A stretch of DNA of 64,000 nt from Proteobacteria bacterium UBA7415. GTDB lineage: Bacteria > Pseudomonadota > Gammaproteobacteria > Arenicellales > Arenicellaceae. The notes under the pieces are model-generated. The model was given only the letters and a program-made list of their open reading frames with translations, ran no database searches and had not been told where the DNA came from. The stretch is taken from the NCBI GenBank assembly GCA_002470515.1, contig DKML01000005.1:62001-126000 (forward strand). Reading direction: 5' to 3'. The translations under genes and the position numbers were made by a program. Of the stretch, positions 38,275 to 47,572 are shown in pieces (within the stretch, counting starts at the first letter, position 1; every line of letters begins with the position of its first letter).

Positions 38275-38445
38275 TTAGTGGTTGATCAAGGCCACTGCAC
38301 CCGCGAAGTGGATTCCGTTATTGTGTGGGCATTCAGCATTATATAGATAGGTTGTACACCACTTATTTATCATATAAGCCTCCGGAATGTGTTCATCTAT
38401 TCGCGTGGCGGATGCGAAAATTGCTACTTGGTGATGAATGTTCAT
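38275..38445 (-). CDS. Small unassigned ORF, translationally coupled to a decayed ORF
   Basis: A 56-residue ORF (MNIHHQVAIFASATRIDEH..., ending AGAVALINH) that I do not recognise. Its ATG overlaps the stop of the open frame upstream in an ATGA junction, and an aagga element lies about 9 bases before it, so it has the look of a once-translated gene. It ends 75 bases before the epimerase start on the same strand. It may be a remnant at the island border; coding status is uncertain. Confidence 0.35.
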   Translation of the reverse strand: MNIHHQVAIFASATRIDEHIPEAYMINKWCTTYLYNAECPHNNGIHFAGAVALINH

Positions 38446-38681
38446 ATTTGAGTTTCCTTTAAACCTGATTGACAACTTTGCCAGATATGGTCGTTTTCAG
38501 AAATCTGGTTTTCTGCTGACCATTTTTGCGATTCTGAAAAATCAACATTAAACAAATCGCACTCGAACCTGTTTCTGTGCTGGTCAATATCGTGCCGATC
38601 AATATATAGTGCCCTGCTAATGGCAATGCCGTCAGCGTCTAGAAACGACGCTTCAGCTATATTACCACCAAAGGTTGTATC
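38442..38681 (-). pseudogene. Start-less open frame, probable gene remnant
   Basis: A frame of 79 codons reads DTTFGGNIAEASFLDADG, then ISRALYIDRHDIDQHRNRFECDLFN, ending KETQI. It looks protein-like (acidic and basic pairs, few rare residues), but an in-frame TAA precedes it at 38682-38684 and no ATG, GTG or TTG is available, so it is probably the 3' end of a gene that lost its start. It is coupled by ATGA to the small ORF downstream. I do not recognise the family. Confidence 0.35.
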
Positions 38682-39062
38682 TTAAGAAGCGCTGGATTTT
38701 TTTTGACTTCACATTCCTCCTCCGTTCATCGTCTCAATTCGTAGAGCTGTAATTCCAACTCCAATTTCAGCCACTTGAAGCAGTAAATTGATAAGCGGAT
38801 ACTGTTCTTTGCTGATCAGATGCCTTGTACAACTAACTCCTTGCTAAACGGCGCCCGTAAGTGGGTCGGTTTAGTTATTAGTTTAAGTCCAGGGCTTGAC
38901 CTCTGTGTATCGAACAACCGGTTGGTCGACAGAGCGTATGGGGGGAAGAAATATTCAGCCATCCCTGATTACAGAAATGTGATTGATGCAACTATTGAAG
39001 GGCAGGTTCAAGCTCCACACCACGCTTTGGGTTTCAGAAATAGCCTAAGCGCCCGTTTAATG
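38682..39062. other. Island-leuA junction without a confident gene
   Basis: No gene is supported here. A plus-strand ORF (38820-39074) encodes 84 unrecognised residues, has no ribosome site and runs into the leuA 3' end, so I treat it as chance or a remnant. No tRNA, integrase or clear inverted repeat marks the edge of the island. Confidence 0.4.
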
Positions 39063-40598
39063 CTAAACGCTTAACTCAAAATTAATGACTTTAAGAGTAG
39101 CTTGAATAGCCGCAAATACTTGGTTTGAATGTACGCCACGCGTTGTCATCTTGCGTTTGTTGGCTAACTCCCAAGTTATAGATGCTTCGGTTAAAGCATT
39201 GGTTTGACCGCCTTTGGGGATGTGTACTTCGTAGTCGATTAGCTTAGGGCGAGAGAAATCGGTGTGCTCTGACAGGATGGCATCTATTGCGCTTGCAAAG
39301 GCGTCGTATGCGCCGTTACCTAAGCCTGTTGCGTTATGGCTGGTGCCATCGACTTGAATGGTGAGCTTAACCTCTGACTTACCGTTGAGTGGACTCGTCA
39401 TGGTGCAGTCTTCTAACGTCACACGCGCGCCGTCGCCACTTTCAAGTACATCCGTAATTATGAACGGGAGGTCATCAATGGTTATGGTTTGCTTTGAGTC
39501 GCCCAATTCGATTACCTTGGCAAGTACTTTTCGTTGGTCTTCTTCAGAAAGACTAATCCCAAGCTCATCTAAGTTCTGCTCTAAAGAAGCCTTGCCTGCG
39601 AGCTTGCCCAACGCATAGGTTCGCGTACGCGCGAACCTTTCGGGGTTTAGTTTAGTGACGTATAGATTGCCTTTCTTATCGCCATCGGCATGAATGCCGG
39701 CTGTTTGAGTAAATACATCGGTTCCTAGAATAGGGGCGTTACAGGCCACAAACTTGCCCGAGAAACTCTCAACCATTTGGCTAACGTCGATAATATGCTG
39801 TTCATTGATGTTGAGCTCTAGGCCGAGCTTATCTCTGAGCACTACAGCCACTTCAGCAAGCGAGGCATTTCCTGCCCGTTCGCCCAAGCAATTTACGGTG
39901 CAATGGATCGAATTTATACCAGCTTCAACTGCGGCCATTACGTTAGCTGTCGCTAAGCCATAGTCATTATGAGGATGGAAATCAAATTTGAGAGTAGGGA
40001 AGCGCGTGACCATGTCGCTAATCGAGTCGCTGACTTCTTTGGGCGACATTACCCCTAAGGTGTCGGGCAGCATTACGTGCTCTACATCTTGGTCTAACAG
40101 GCTCTCGGTCAAGTCATAGACATATTGCGGATTGTCGCGATACCCATTCGACCAGTCTTCTAGATACACGTTTACACGAACGCCTTGCGAACGCGCATAG
40201 TCAACGGTCTTACGGACCATTTTTCGATGCTGTTCAGGTGTTTTGCGCAGCTGTTTAAGGCAGTGGTTCTCACTGCCTTTAGTGAGCAAGTTAATGACTT
40301 CGCCACCGGCCTGCTTAATCCAATCGACACTACGTGTATGGTCTACAAACCCCAGAACTTCGACCTTGTGCAGATGGCCGTTTTTGGCGGCCCACTCATT
40401 AATTGCTTTTACAGCCGACTGTTCGCCTTGCGATACGCCCGCAGACGCTACCTCGATTCGGTCGACATTAAGTCGTCCGAGTAGCGCTTGCGCTAAGCTA
40501 AGTTTTTCAACAGGTGCAAATGACACACCCTGCGTTTGTTCACCGTCGCGCAGAGTAGTGTCCATCAAAGTGATGGTCATTAGATTGTTTTTGGCCAA
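39063..40598 (-). CDS. leuA: 2-isopropylmalate synthase-type enzyme (LeuA2-like)
   Basis: The enzyme condenses acetyl-CoA with 2-oxoisovalerate, starting leucine synthesis. The 511-residue protein has the HMGL-like signature LMDTTLRDGEQ, the metal ligands in FDFHPHNDYG, GERAGNASL and a C-terminal regulatory LeuA-dimer region. Segments such as VEVLGFVDHTRSVDWI and NVYLEDWSNGYRDNP match the LeuA2 type best known from Bacteroidetes rather than the usual proteobacterial LeuA. Homocitrate or citramalate synthase activity cannot be excluded by sequence, but leuCD beside it favours leucine. The start is TTG at 40598 or ATG at 40580. Confidence 0.9.
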   Translation of the reverse strand: MAKNNLMTITLMDTTLRDGEQTQGVSFAPVEKLSLAQALLGRLNVDRIEVASAGVSQGEQSAVKAINEWAAKNGHLHKVEVLGFVDHTRSVDWIKQAGGEVINLLTKGSENHCLKQLRKTPEQHRKMVRKTVDYARSQGVRVNVYLEDWSNGYRDNPQYVYDLTESLLDQDVEHVMLPDTLGVMSPKEVSDSISDMVTRFPTLKFDFHPHNDYGLATANVMAAVEAGINSIHCTVNCLGERAGNASLAEVAVVLRDKLGLELNINEQHIIDVSQMVESFSGKFVACNAPILGTDVFTQTAGIHADGDKKGNLYVTKLNPERFARTRTYALGKLAGKASLEQNLDELGISLSEEDQRKVLAKVIELGDSKQTITIDDLPFIITDVLESGDGARVTLEDCTMTSPLNGKSEVKLTIQVDGTSHNATGLGNGAYDAFASAIDAILSEHTDFSRPKLIDYEVHIPKGGQTNALTEASITWELANKRKMTTRGVHSNQVFAAIQATLKVINFELSV

Positions 40599-40703
40599 GA
40601 GGATAGAAGCGCTAACTATAAAGTATTTTCAAGTTTAAATCGCTGAATCTATTAAATAGCAGCGCCACATTTCCGACAAAAAAGGTTGAGTTTGGCAATC
40701 AGC

Positions 40704-41318
40704 TTAGCTGGCCCACAACCAAGGAAATCGCTCTTTGTGAGTGGTTTCGTATTCTGAGATTTTATCAGTGTGCTTTAGCGTAAGACCAATATCGTCTAGA
40801 CCGCTCAGAAGGTTGGTCTTGCGAAACCCGTCTATTTCAAACGCTACTTGTGTTCCTTTAGGGGTAGTAACCGCTTGGTTTTCTAGATCGACAGTGAATG
40901 CGACGCCTGGGTTCTCTTCAATTTCTGTCATCAACGCTTTTAGGGTTGGGGCATCAACCACGATGGGTAGAATGCCATTCTTAAAACAGTTGTTGTAGAA
41001 AATGTCGGCGTAGCTCGTCGAGATAATGGTATTGAAACCATAGTCCTCGATCGCCCAGGGCGCGTGCTCTCGAGACGAACCACAACCAAAGTTGTCGCCC
41101 ACTACTAAAACTCGAGCTCCATCGAAAGCTGGATTGTTCAATTCAAACTTAGGGTTTGGAGTGCCGTCTTCTAGGTAACACCAGTCGTGAAACAAGTGCT
41201 GCCCAAAACCAGTACGTTCTACTTTCTTTAAGAACTGCTTGGCGATGATTTGATCAGTATCAACGTTGGCGCGATTCATTAATGCGGCTACGTTGGTGTG
41301 CTTTGTGTATTTTTCCAT
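40704..41318 (-). CDS. leuD: 3-isopropylmalate dehydratase small subunit
   Basis: LeuD is the swivelling small subunit of isopropylmalate isomerase. It has 204 residues with VDTDQIIAKQFLKK near the N-terminus and the family signature GDNFGCGSSREHAPWAIEDYG. It starts 23 bases after leuC and is followed by leuA, so transcription runs leuC-leuD-leuA. leuB, which often follows leuD, is not in this window. Confidence 0.97.
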   Translation of the reverse strand: MEKYTKHTNVAALMNRANVDTDQIIAKQFLKKVERTGFGQHLFHDWCYLEDGTPNPKFELNNPAFDGARVLVVGDNFGCGSSREHAPWAIEDYGFNTIISTSYADIFYNNCFKNGILPIVVDAPTLKALMTEIEENPGVAFTVDLENQAVTTPKGTQVAFEIDGFRKTNLLSGLDDIGLTLKHTDKISEYETTHKERFPWLWAS

Positions 41319-41341
41319 GAGTGTTTTCCTATGCTGTCTGT

Positions 41342-42751
41342 TTAGCCTTGCTCAAGAGTACGAATGTCGACGAAGCGACCTGCCGCTGCGGTTGCGGCAG
41401 CCATAGCAGGCGACACCAAATGCGTACGACCACCTTTGCCTTGGCGGCCTTCAAAGTTTCGGTTTGAAGTAGACGCACAACGTTCTTGTGGCTTAAGTTG
41501 ATCGCCGTTCATTGCTAAACACATAGAACAGCCAGGTTCACGCCATTCCCATCCAGCGTCTAAAAATATTTTGTCTATGCCTTCAGCTTCGGCATCTTTC
41601 TTTACTTGATAAGATCCAGGCACGGCAATGGCCGTTACGCCTGCGGCTACCTTGCTGCCTTTAACCACTTCAGCTGCTGCACGAAAATCCTCAAGACGCG
41701 AGTTGGTGCACGAACCCAAAAATACGTAATCAATTTTGATGTCAGTAATGTTAGTACCACCCGTAAGCCCCATGTATTCCAGGGCAGATTCGCAAGATTT
41801 AGCTTTTCCAGCATCAGCGAAGTCGGCCGGTGAAGGAACCTTTTTATCGACGGGGACTACTTGCTCTGGTGATGTACCCCAAGTGACTTGTGGGGCAATG
41901 TCCGCAGCATCCAGTTCGATAACAGTGTCGTGCTGTGCGTCTGCGTCGCTTGGTAGAGACTTCCAGTAGGCAAGTGCTTTCTCCCATCCGTCTCCTTTGG
42001 GTGTAAATTCTTTACCCTCTAGAAAATCGTATGTTTTTTGATCCGGCGCAACAAGCCCAGCGCGTGCGCCAGACTCGATTGCCATATTGCAGAGCGTCAT
42101 GCGGCCCTGCATAGACAATGCTTCGATCGCTGAACCCGCGTATTCGATAACATAGCCGTTTCCGCCTGCGGTACCGATCTTGCCAATTATGGCTAGAGCA
42201 ATATCCTTAGCGGTGCTGAATTTCGATAACGTACCGTTAACGTTCACTAACATTGTTTTAGATTTAGTTTGCGGTAAGCACTGAGTGGCCATTACATGCT
42301 CAACTTCAGATGTACCAATACCAAACGCCAGCGCGCCAAATGCGCCGTGGGTGGCGGTATGGCTGTCGCCGCATACCGTGGTCATGCCAGGGTGGACAAA
42401 GCCGTGTTCGGGCACTACTACGTGAATGATGCCGTTGTTTTGGCTTTCCATATCGTACAACGTCAAACCATGCTTCTCGCAGTTTTCCATCATGCGCCGT
42501 ACTTGCTTGGCACCAATTGGGTCTGGCAAGTTAATACGGTCAGCTAGTTTAGTTGGTACACAATGATCCAACGTTGCCAATATGCTGTGCGTATTGCGTA
42601 TAGGGCGTCCAGCTAAATCAAGACCTTCAAACGCTTGCGGTGAGGTTACCTCATGCATTAAGTGACGATCGATATATAAAAGCGGTGCTTGGCCAGGCTC
42701 TTCGTGAACGAGGTGAGAATCCCAAATTTTTTCGTACATGGTTTTTGCCAT
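41342..42751 (-). CDS. leuC: 3-isopropylmalate dehydratase large subunit
   Basis: LeuC carries the 4Fe-4S cluster of isopropylmalate isomerase. The 469-residue protein has the aconitase-type motifs [21 protein letters not shown], the cluster cysteines in FLGSCTNSR and [11 protein letters not shown], and [21 protein letters not shown]. It is first in the leuC-leuD-leuA run and is divergent from a LysR-type regulator across a 284-bp intergenic region. Confidence 0.97.
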   Translation of the reverse strand: MAKTMYEKIWDSHLVHEEPGQAPLLYIDRHLMHEVTSPQAFEGLDLAGRPIRNTHSILATLDHCVPTKLADRINLPDPIGAKQVRRMMENCEKHGLTLYDMESQNNGIIHVVVPEHGFVHPGMTTVCGDSHTATHGAFGALAFGIGTSEVEHVMATQCLPQTKSKTMLVNVNGTLSKFSTAKDIALAIIGKIGTAGGNGYVIEYAGSAIEALSMQGRMTLCNMAIESGARAGLVAPDQKTYDFLEGKEFTPKGDGWEKALAYWKSLPSDADAQHDTVIELDAADIAPQVTWGTSPEQVVPVDKKVPSPADFADAGKAKSCESALEYMGLTGGTNITDIKIDYVFLGSCTNSRLEDFRAAAEVVKGSKVAAGVTAIAVPGSYQVKKDAEAEGIDKIFLDAGWEWREPGCSMCLAMNGDQLKPQERCASTSNRNFEGRQGKGGRTHLVSPAMAAATAAAGRFVDIRTLEQG

Positions 42752-42942
42752 GTTGTTCTCCTTGCGCAGTGCTGCGCTGAGTTAAGTCTGTTAATGCAAT
42801 AGATATGCTCTACTGCGGTAAGTGTAAGTTAAGTTCTGCAGCTGCAATATATGGCTTAATCGTAGCGTCTCTCGCTACAGCTATGCATTTGATTGTAGGA
42901 AAAGGATGTCAATAATTCAAATTCATTGTTATTATCCTATTG

Positions 42943-42957
42943 ATTCCAAAATGGAAT
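42943..42957. promoter_or_regulatory. Candidate LysR-type operator between leuC and the LysR gene
   Basis: A perfect dyad, attcca-aaa-tggaat, contains the T-N11-A form typical of LysR-type regulator boxes. It lies in the leuC/LysR divergent region, 79 bases before the regulator start and about 190 bases before leuC. Regulation of leuC by the LysR protein through this site is inferred from position and shape. Confidence 0.45.
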
Positions 42958-43035
42958 ATAGGCTGTTTTTCGAAAGACATATACGTCTTTTGTTCGCACC
43001 ACCTTCTATCGCTCACTTAACTCGAGTCTTGCTCT

Positions 43036-43905
43036 ATGGATATATCTGGATTAGAAGCGTTTATCGAAGTCGCGCACACGGGCTCGTTCTCGCGCGCCTC
43101 AGAACGTCTTTTCATTACTCAGCCTGCGGTAAGTAAGCGTGTTGCTGGTCTCGAATCAGAATTAAACGCGCAGCTGTTTAACCGAATCGGGCGACAGATT
43201 ACTCTTACTGAGGCTGGTAAGCAATTATTACCGAAAGCACGTGAACTGCTTGAGCAAGCTGACGAATTAAAACGTATTGCATCTAATCTAAGCGATGAGG
43301 TTCAAGGTAATCTGTCGATCGCTATTGCGCATCACATCGGACTTCATCGGATGCCTCCAATCCTTAGAGAGTTTCATAAGACCTATCCAGGCGTTCATTT
43401 GGATATACATTTTCAAGACAGCGATCAAGCTTATGTCGACTTGCTGAATGGTGATATCGAATTCGCGATTATTACACTGCCCAGTGCGTTGCCTGAAGGT
43501 CTAGTAAAGCAGGTGGTTTGGGAAGACATTCTGTACCCAGTTGCCGGAAAATCCAGTGTTCTCGCTAGCTGGGATGATATAGATATTTTGGGCCTGTCGA
43601 CGTTCCCTTGTGTGCTTCCCACTCAGGACACAGAAACGCACCAAGTGCTCAAACGTGTTTTTGACAAGCTTGGCTTAAGCTTAGATGTGCAAATGACGAC
43701 CAATAATCTAGAGACACTTAAAATGTTAGCGGTTGCTGGAATAGGCTGGTCGATGCTGCCTGCAACAATGCTTGATGAGTCCTTGGTTAAAATCGACATT
43801 AATACGCCGCTGGCTCGCGACTTGGGTGTCGTTTACCACGCGAAGCGTAGCTTCTCGAATGCTGGGCAAGCGCTACTGAATCTAATAGAAGGGTCTACAA
43901 AATAA
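43036..43905 (+). CDS. LysR family transcriptional regulator
   Basis: A 289-residue LysR-type regulator: an N-terminal winged helix (LEAFIEVAHTGSFSRASERLFITQPAVSKRVAGLE) and a C-terminal inducer-binding domain (from about residue 90, LSIAIAHHIG). Divergent orientation beside leuC suggests it controls leuC-leuD-leuA, possibly with a leucine-pathway intermediate as co-inducer. Whether it activates or represses cannot be read. A palindrome with LysR-box geometry lies upstream. Confidence 0.9.
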   Translation: MDISGLEAFIEVAHTGSFSRASERLFITQPAVSKRVAGLESELNAQLFNRIGRQITLTEAGKQLLPKARELLEQADELKRIASNLSDEVQGNLSIAIAHHIGLHRMPPILREFHKTYPGVHLDIHFQDSDQAYVDLLNGDIEFAIITLPSALPEGLVKQVVWEDILYPVAGKSSVLASWDDIDILGLSTFPCVLPTQDTETHQVLKRVFDKLGLSLDVQMTTNNLETLKMLAVAGIGWSMLPATMLDESLVKIDINTPLARDLGVVYHAKRSFSNAGQALLNLIEGSTK

Positions 43906-43998
43906 CTCGCTAAGTTGAGTGATGATGCAGTTGAATGGAATCATGACGTTAGCTTGCTATGCTACTGGTTTAACCATCAATTTAAGGTAATACTTTTC

Positions 43999-44544
43999 AT
44001 GAAAAACGCCATTGCCAACTTAACACTTTTAATCGCATTTTTATTTGTCGGAATATCAGCTGCTCACGCCTGCGACACGCTTCTAGACTTTAGTGCGCAA
44101 AAACTACGTTCTAAAGACACGGTAAATTTCTGCGAAGAGTTTTCAGGAAAACCGCTCTTAGTCGTTAATACGGCAAGCAAATGCGGTTTTACGCCACAGT
44201 TCGAGGAGCTTGAAGAATTAAATAAGCGCTATGCAGGCAAGCTCAATATTGTTGGATTTCCGTCTGATGATTTTAAGCAAGAGCATGCCGATGAAGAAGC
44301 TATCGGCAAAGTATGTTTCATCAATTATGGGGTTACCTTTACTATGCTAGAGCCTAGTTCGGTACGTGGAGACAACGCGAACACCCTATTTAAAAATCTT
44401 GCTGAGGTCTCGGGTGAACAACCTGGTTGGAACTTCACCAAATATCTTATTGCTGCTAATGGTCAAGACGTAACGCATTTTGAGTCAAACGTTAAGCCAT
44501 TGAGCAGCACCGTTGTAGGTGCAGTAGATGCCGCTCTTGAATAA
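43999..44544 (+). CDS. Periplasmic glutathione peroxidase-like protein
   Basis: A 181-residue peroxidase of the glutathione peroxidase family, with an N-terminal signal peptide (MKNAIANLTLLIAFLFVGISAAHA). The peroxidatic Cys is in NTASKCGFTPQ; the catalytic Gln appears in KQE after FPSDDF (the usual FPCNQF is changed), and Trp-Asn in GWNFTKYL. KVCFINYGVTF supplies a possible resolving Cys. I use the ATG at 43999, preceded by aagg, instead of an upstream start that would bury the signal peptide. It is a single gene. Confidence 0.9.
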   Translation: MKNAIANLTLLIAFLFVGISAAHACDTLLDFSAQKLRSKDTVNFCEEFSGKPLLVVNTASKCGFTPQFEELEELNKRYAGKLNIVGFPSDDFKQEHADEEAIGKVCFINYGVTFTMLEPSSVRGDNANTLFKNLAEVSGEQPGWNFTKYLIAANGQDVTHFESNVKPLSSTVVGAVDAALE

Positions 44545-44598
44545 TTATAATGGCATCCGTTATTGGTCTTTCGTTCTACTAAACTTATAAGGAAATTC

Positions 44599-46296
44599 AT
44601 GATACCTGCATCCGATAAAAAGCGAAGCGACTACCGCCGAAGCGGTCATTGGGGTGACTTGACACTCGGTCAAATGTTCAATGCAAATGTTTTGGCATAC
44701 CCTGAACTCGAAGCCGTTGTTGACCCCAGCAACCGCACAGACTTTACGTTTGGTGCTCCGCAAAGGTTAACTTATCAAGAACTCAGTGACGAAGTGGCTC
44801 GGATAGCCGCGGGCCTTATTGAGCATGGGATAGGCAAAGACGATATCGTGTTTGTACAGCTGCCTAATATTCACGAGCTGTTAGCCACTTATTTTGCCTG
44901 CGCCGAAGTAGGCGCAATTATTAGTCCGATCCCTGTGGTTTATCGGGAGCACGAGCTACAGTCATTACGGGCAACAGCAATTCCAAAAGCCTATATCTTT
45001 GCTAAATACGAAGGTGGTGCAGACTTTCATGCCATAGCCTCTAAGGTGTTTAAAGACTCAACTCTAATGGCATTCGGAGAGTTTGACGATAGCTCACTGG
45101 TTAACCTTTCAAGTTATGTTCCCAACGGTGGAATGGAGCGGGATAAGGAAGCCATTGTTATTGCGAGCGCAGACGATATTTTCACCTTATGTTGGACGTC
45201 TGGTACTACGGGCGTGCCTAAAGGTGTGCCGCGTAGTCACAACCATTGGTCAGCGATAGCGCCAATTACGCGCTATTCAGCACAACTACAAAAGCACGAC
45301 ATTCTGCTCAATCCTTTTCCAATGGTTAATATGGGCGCGATTGGCGGAGTAGTCATGTCTTGGTTACAAACCGCGGGTTCAATTGTTTTGCATCAGCCGT
45401 TTGATCTTGGCGTGTTTATGCAGCAGATACGTGAAGAGCAACCGCACTTTACGCTTGCTCCGCCGGCTATTTTAAATATGCTGCTTGCCGATGAGAATTT
45501 AGCTAAGAGTTTTGAATCAACCTCGTTACGCAGTATCGCGTCAGGTTCTGCGCCGCTTGCGCCTCCCATGGTGAAGGGCTTTCAGGATCGATTTGGTATC
45601 GATATTGTTAATGTGTTTGGATCGAATGAAGGCATGTCGCTGGTTAGCGGCCCCGGTAATGTGGCAGATCCGGTATTGCGTGCTTCTTATTTTCCGGCCG
45701 ATGCGCGTTACCCATCGCTGTTCGAGCCGGCATCGCCTGATGATGCCACTTCGCACATACAAATGCGGGTAGTCGACGTGGAGTCTCGCGCAGTAATAAA
45801 ACAAGATGGTCAAAATGGCGAGCTCGAAATTAAGGGCCCGACCGTGTTTGAGGGTTGCTTTAATGCCTCTGATAAAACCAAAGAAGCGTTTACCCAAGAT
45901 GGCTTCTTCATGACTGGCGATTTGTTTGAATATGCGCATGAACAAACTCAACTCAAGTATGTTGGCCGATGTAAGGATCTTATTATTCGTGGCGGAGTAA
46001 ATATTTCGCCCGAAGAAATTGATCAGCTACTGAGTGGCCACCCTGATCTGGTTGAGGCGTGTTCCTTTGGTGTGCCAGATGACATACTTGGCGAGAAGGT
46101 TGCCGTAGCGATAGTGGTACGAGGAGACACGACATTAGGGATTAAGGATCTGGCAGACTTTTTGGATAACGCGGGTGTTGCAAAGCATAAATGGCCTCAA
46201 TACCTAATAACCCGAGACGTTCTACCTCGAAACGCCATGAATAAGATTATGCGCAAAGAGGTTCGCGAAGCGGCGATCACCCAATTTGTGAAATAA
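44599..46296 (+). CDS. AMP-binding acyl-CoA/aryl ligase
   Basis: A 565-residue adenylate-forming enzyme. The ATP/AMP signature is LCWTSGTTGVPKGVPRSH, followed by VFGSNEGMS (A5 region), MTGDLF (A7) and GRCKDLIIRGGVNISPEEID (A8), with the catalytic Lys near the end in RNAMNKIMRKEVR. Overall it resembles 2,3-dihydroxybenzoate- and cyclohexanecarboxylate-type ligases. The substrate is unknown. The ATG at 44599 has aagga 8 bases upstream, so I prefer it to the earlier ATG at 44563. Confidence 0.87.
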   Translation: MIPASDKKRSDYRRSGHWGDLTLGQMFNANVLAYPELEAVVDPSNRTDFTFGAPQRLTYQELSDEVARIAAGLIEHGIGKDDIVFVQLPNIHELLATYFACAEVGAIISPIPVVYREHELQSLRATAIPKAYIFAKYEGGADFHAIASKVFKDSTLMAFGEFDDSSLVNLSSYVPNGGMERDKEAIVIASADDIFTLCWTSGTTGVPKGVPRSHNHWSAIAPITRYSAQLQKHDILLNPFPMVNMGAIGGVVMSWLQTAGSIVLHQPFDLGVFMQQIREEQPHFTLAPPAILNMLLADENLAKSFESTSLRSIASGSAPLAPPMVKGFQDRFGIDIVNVFGSNEGMSLVSGPGNVADPVLRASYFPADARYPSLFEPASPDDATSHIQMRVVDVESRAVIKQDGQNGELEIKGPTVFEGCFNASDKTKEAFTQDGFFMTGDLFEYAHEQTQLKYVGRCKDLIIRGGVNISPEEIDQLLSGHPDLVEACSFGVPDDILGEKVAVAIVVRGDTTLGIKDLADFLDNAGVAKHKWPQYLITRDVLPRNAMNKIMRKEVREAAITQFVK

Positions 46297-46461
46297 CCGA
46301 TCTTGAGAAACCCGTCGACTTTCGACTAGTAAGAAGCTCGCTTGCTGACAGCACCTTTTGGGGCCATCCAACAGATCCAGTGTTATGATCGCACCCCAAC
46401 ACAGACTCTGTCTGCGCTAGACGGTCACCCACATAATAAATTAATTAGAAAAGGTAACATC

Positions 46462-47136
46462 ATGATCACCGTACACCATTTGGAATACTCTCAATCATTT
46501 CGTGTTTTATGGTTGTTTGAAGAGCTTGGCGTTGACTACGAATTGAAGTTGTATGAACGAGACCCGATTACGCGTCTTGCACCGGCGTCTTACAAAAAAG
46601 TGTCGCCATTGGGCACGGCCCCGGTCATTTCCGATGGTGATGTTGTGCTGGCTGAGAGTAGTGCAATTATGGAATATGTGCTCGACTTGCATCCCTCAGA
46701 GACATTGCGTCCCGAGTACGGTAGTCCCGATCGTGCACGGTTTCTTTTTTGGTTTCATGCCTCTCAAGGCTCGATGATGGCGGTACTGCTTATCGACTTG
46801 TTATTAGGCATGATCGAAAATAAGAGCCCTTTCTTTATTAAGCCATTGCTAAAGCCTATTTTTAAACTGACTCGCGCCAGTTTTAGCGAACCACGTATGA
46901 AGGCTATTTTGAAGCGTGCTGAGAGTGATCTAGCAACCGCGCCTTTCTTTGGTGGAGAAAACCTCACCATTGCCGACATCGTCTTGTCTTATCCAATGGA
47001 GTCGATGCATCAAAAAGGTTTGTTCGATAAAAAATATCCAAACTGTGCGGCATGGGTCGAGCGTATGCATGAATCGCCTGGTTTTAAACGAGCTGTAGAA
47101 AAAGATGGAAAATCGTCGACAGTGTTCACGTCCTAG
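46462..47136 (+). CDS. Glutathione S-transferase family protein
   Basis: A 224-residue soluble GST. The N-terminal thioredoxin-like domain reads ITVHHLEYSQSFRVLWLFEELGV, with LGTAPVISDGDVVLAESSAIMEYV as the glutathione-binding site; the C-terminal helical domain has the N-cap motif ENLTIADIVLSYPM. The start at 46462 follows an aaaagg ribosome site and begins at the fold's first strand. Substrate is unknown. Confidence 0.9.
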   Translation: MITVHHLEYSQSFRVLWLFEELGVDYELKLYERDPITRLAPASYKKVSPLGTAPVISDGDVVLAESSAIMEYVLDLHPSETLRPEYGSPDRARFLFWFHASQGSMMAVLLIDLLLGMIENKSPFFIKPLLKPIFKLTRASFSEPRMKAILKRAESDLATAPFFGGENLTIADIVLSYPMESMHQKGLFDKKYPNCAAWVERMHESPGFKRAVEKDGKSSTVFTS

Positions 47137-47208
47137 CCAGCGCCAATAACAAAAACAGTGCTGCATAATCATCAAACAGTTTATAAGTTACCAAAATAAG
47201 AGAACGAT

Positions 47209-47526
47209 ATGACACAGTTTTTATTAGCTTACATTGGCGGTGATGTGCCAGAGATGTCAGCAGAAGAGGGAAAGGCTCATTTTCAGGAGTATCAACAATG
47301 GCTGGCTGATCTGGGTGACCATTGCGTTAGCGCGATGAACCCGTTGAAGTCTTCAAAATTAATTAATGCCGATCGTTCATCCGAATCGGGTGGTTGTACC
47401 GGTCTGACTGGTTTTACCATATTACAAGCGGACTCGATGGAAGAGGCCACAGTTCTTCTGGCCGATTGCCCGTTTTTGGATATCGGTGGCCGAATAGAGC
47501 TGTCTGAAATAATTCCGATGGGCTAA
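47209..47526 (+). CDS. YCII-related family protein
   Basis: A 105-residue single-domain protein of the YCII/DGPF type (MTQFLLAYIGGDVPEMSAEEGKAHFQEYQQWLADLG). These small proteins have a ferredoxin-like fold and mostly unknown function; some act in cofactor or extracytoplasmic sigma-factor contexts. Here it is between the GST and a LysE exporter, with aagagaac before its ATG, and could be co-transcribed with either. Confidence 0.82.
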   Translation: MTQFLLAYIGGDVPEMSAEEGKAHFQEYQQWLADLGDHCVSAMNPLKSSKLINADRSSESGGCTGLTGFTILQADSMEEATVLLADCPFLDIGGRIELSEIIPMG

Positions 47527-47572
47527 GCAGGCCTGATTGCCTAAAGTTCTTTAATAGTAAGCCTAAAGCTCT

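Noticed and set aside
31990..39062. Prophage or integrative element
   Set aside because: No integrase, tRNA target, phage structural gene or conjugation gene is present; only composition and decayed IS suggest transfer.
38820..39074. 84-residue plus-strand ORF before leuA
   Set aside because: No ribosome site, no recognisable family, and its end overlaps the leuA 3' end on the other strand; better seen as chance or remnant.
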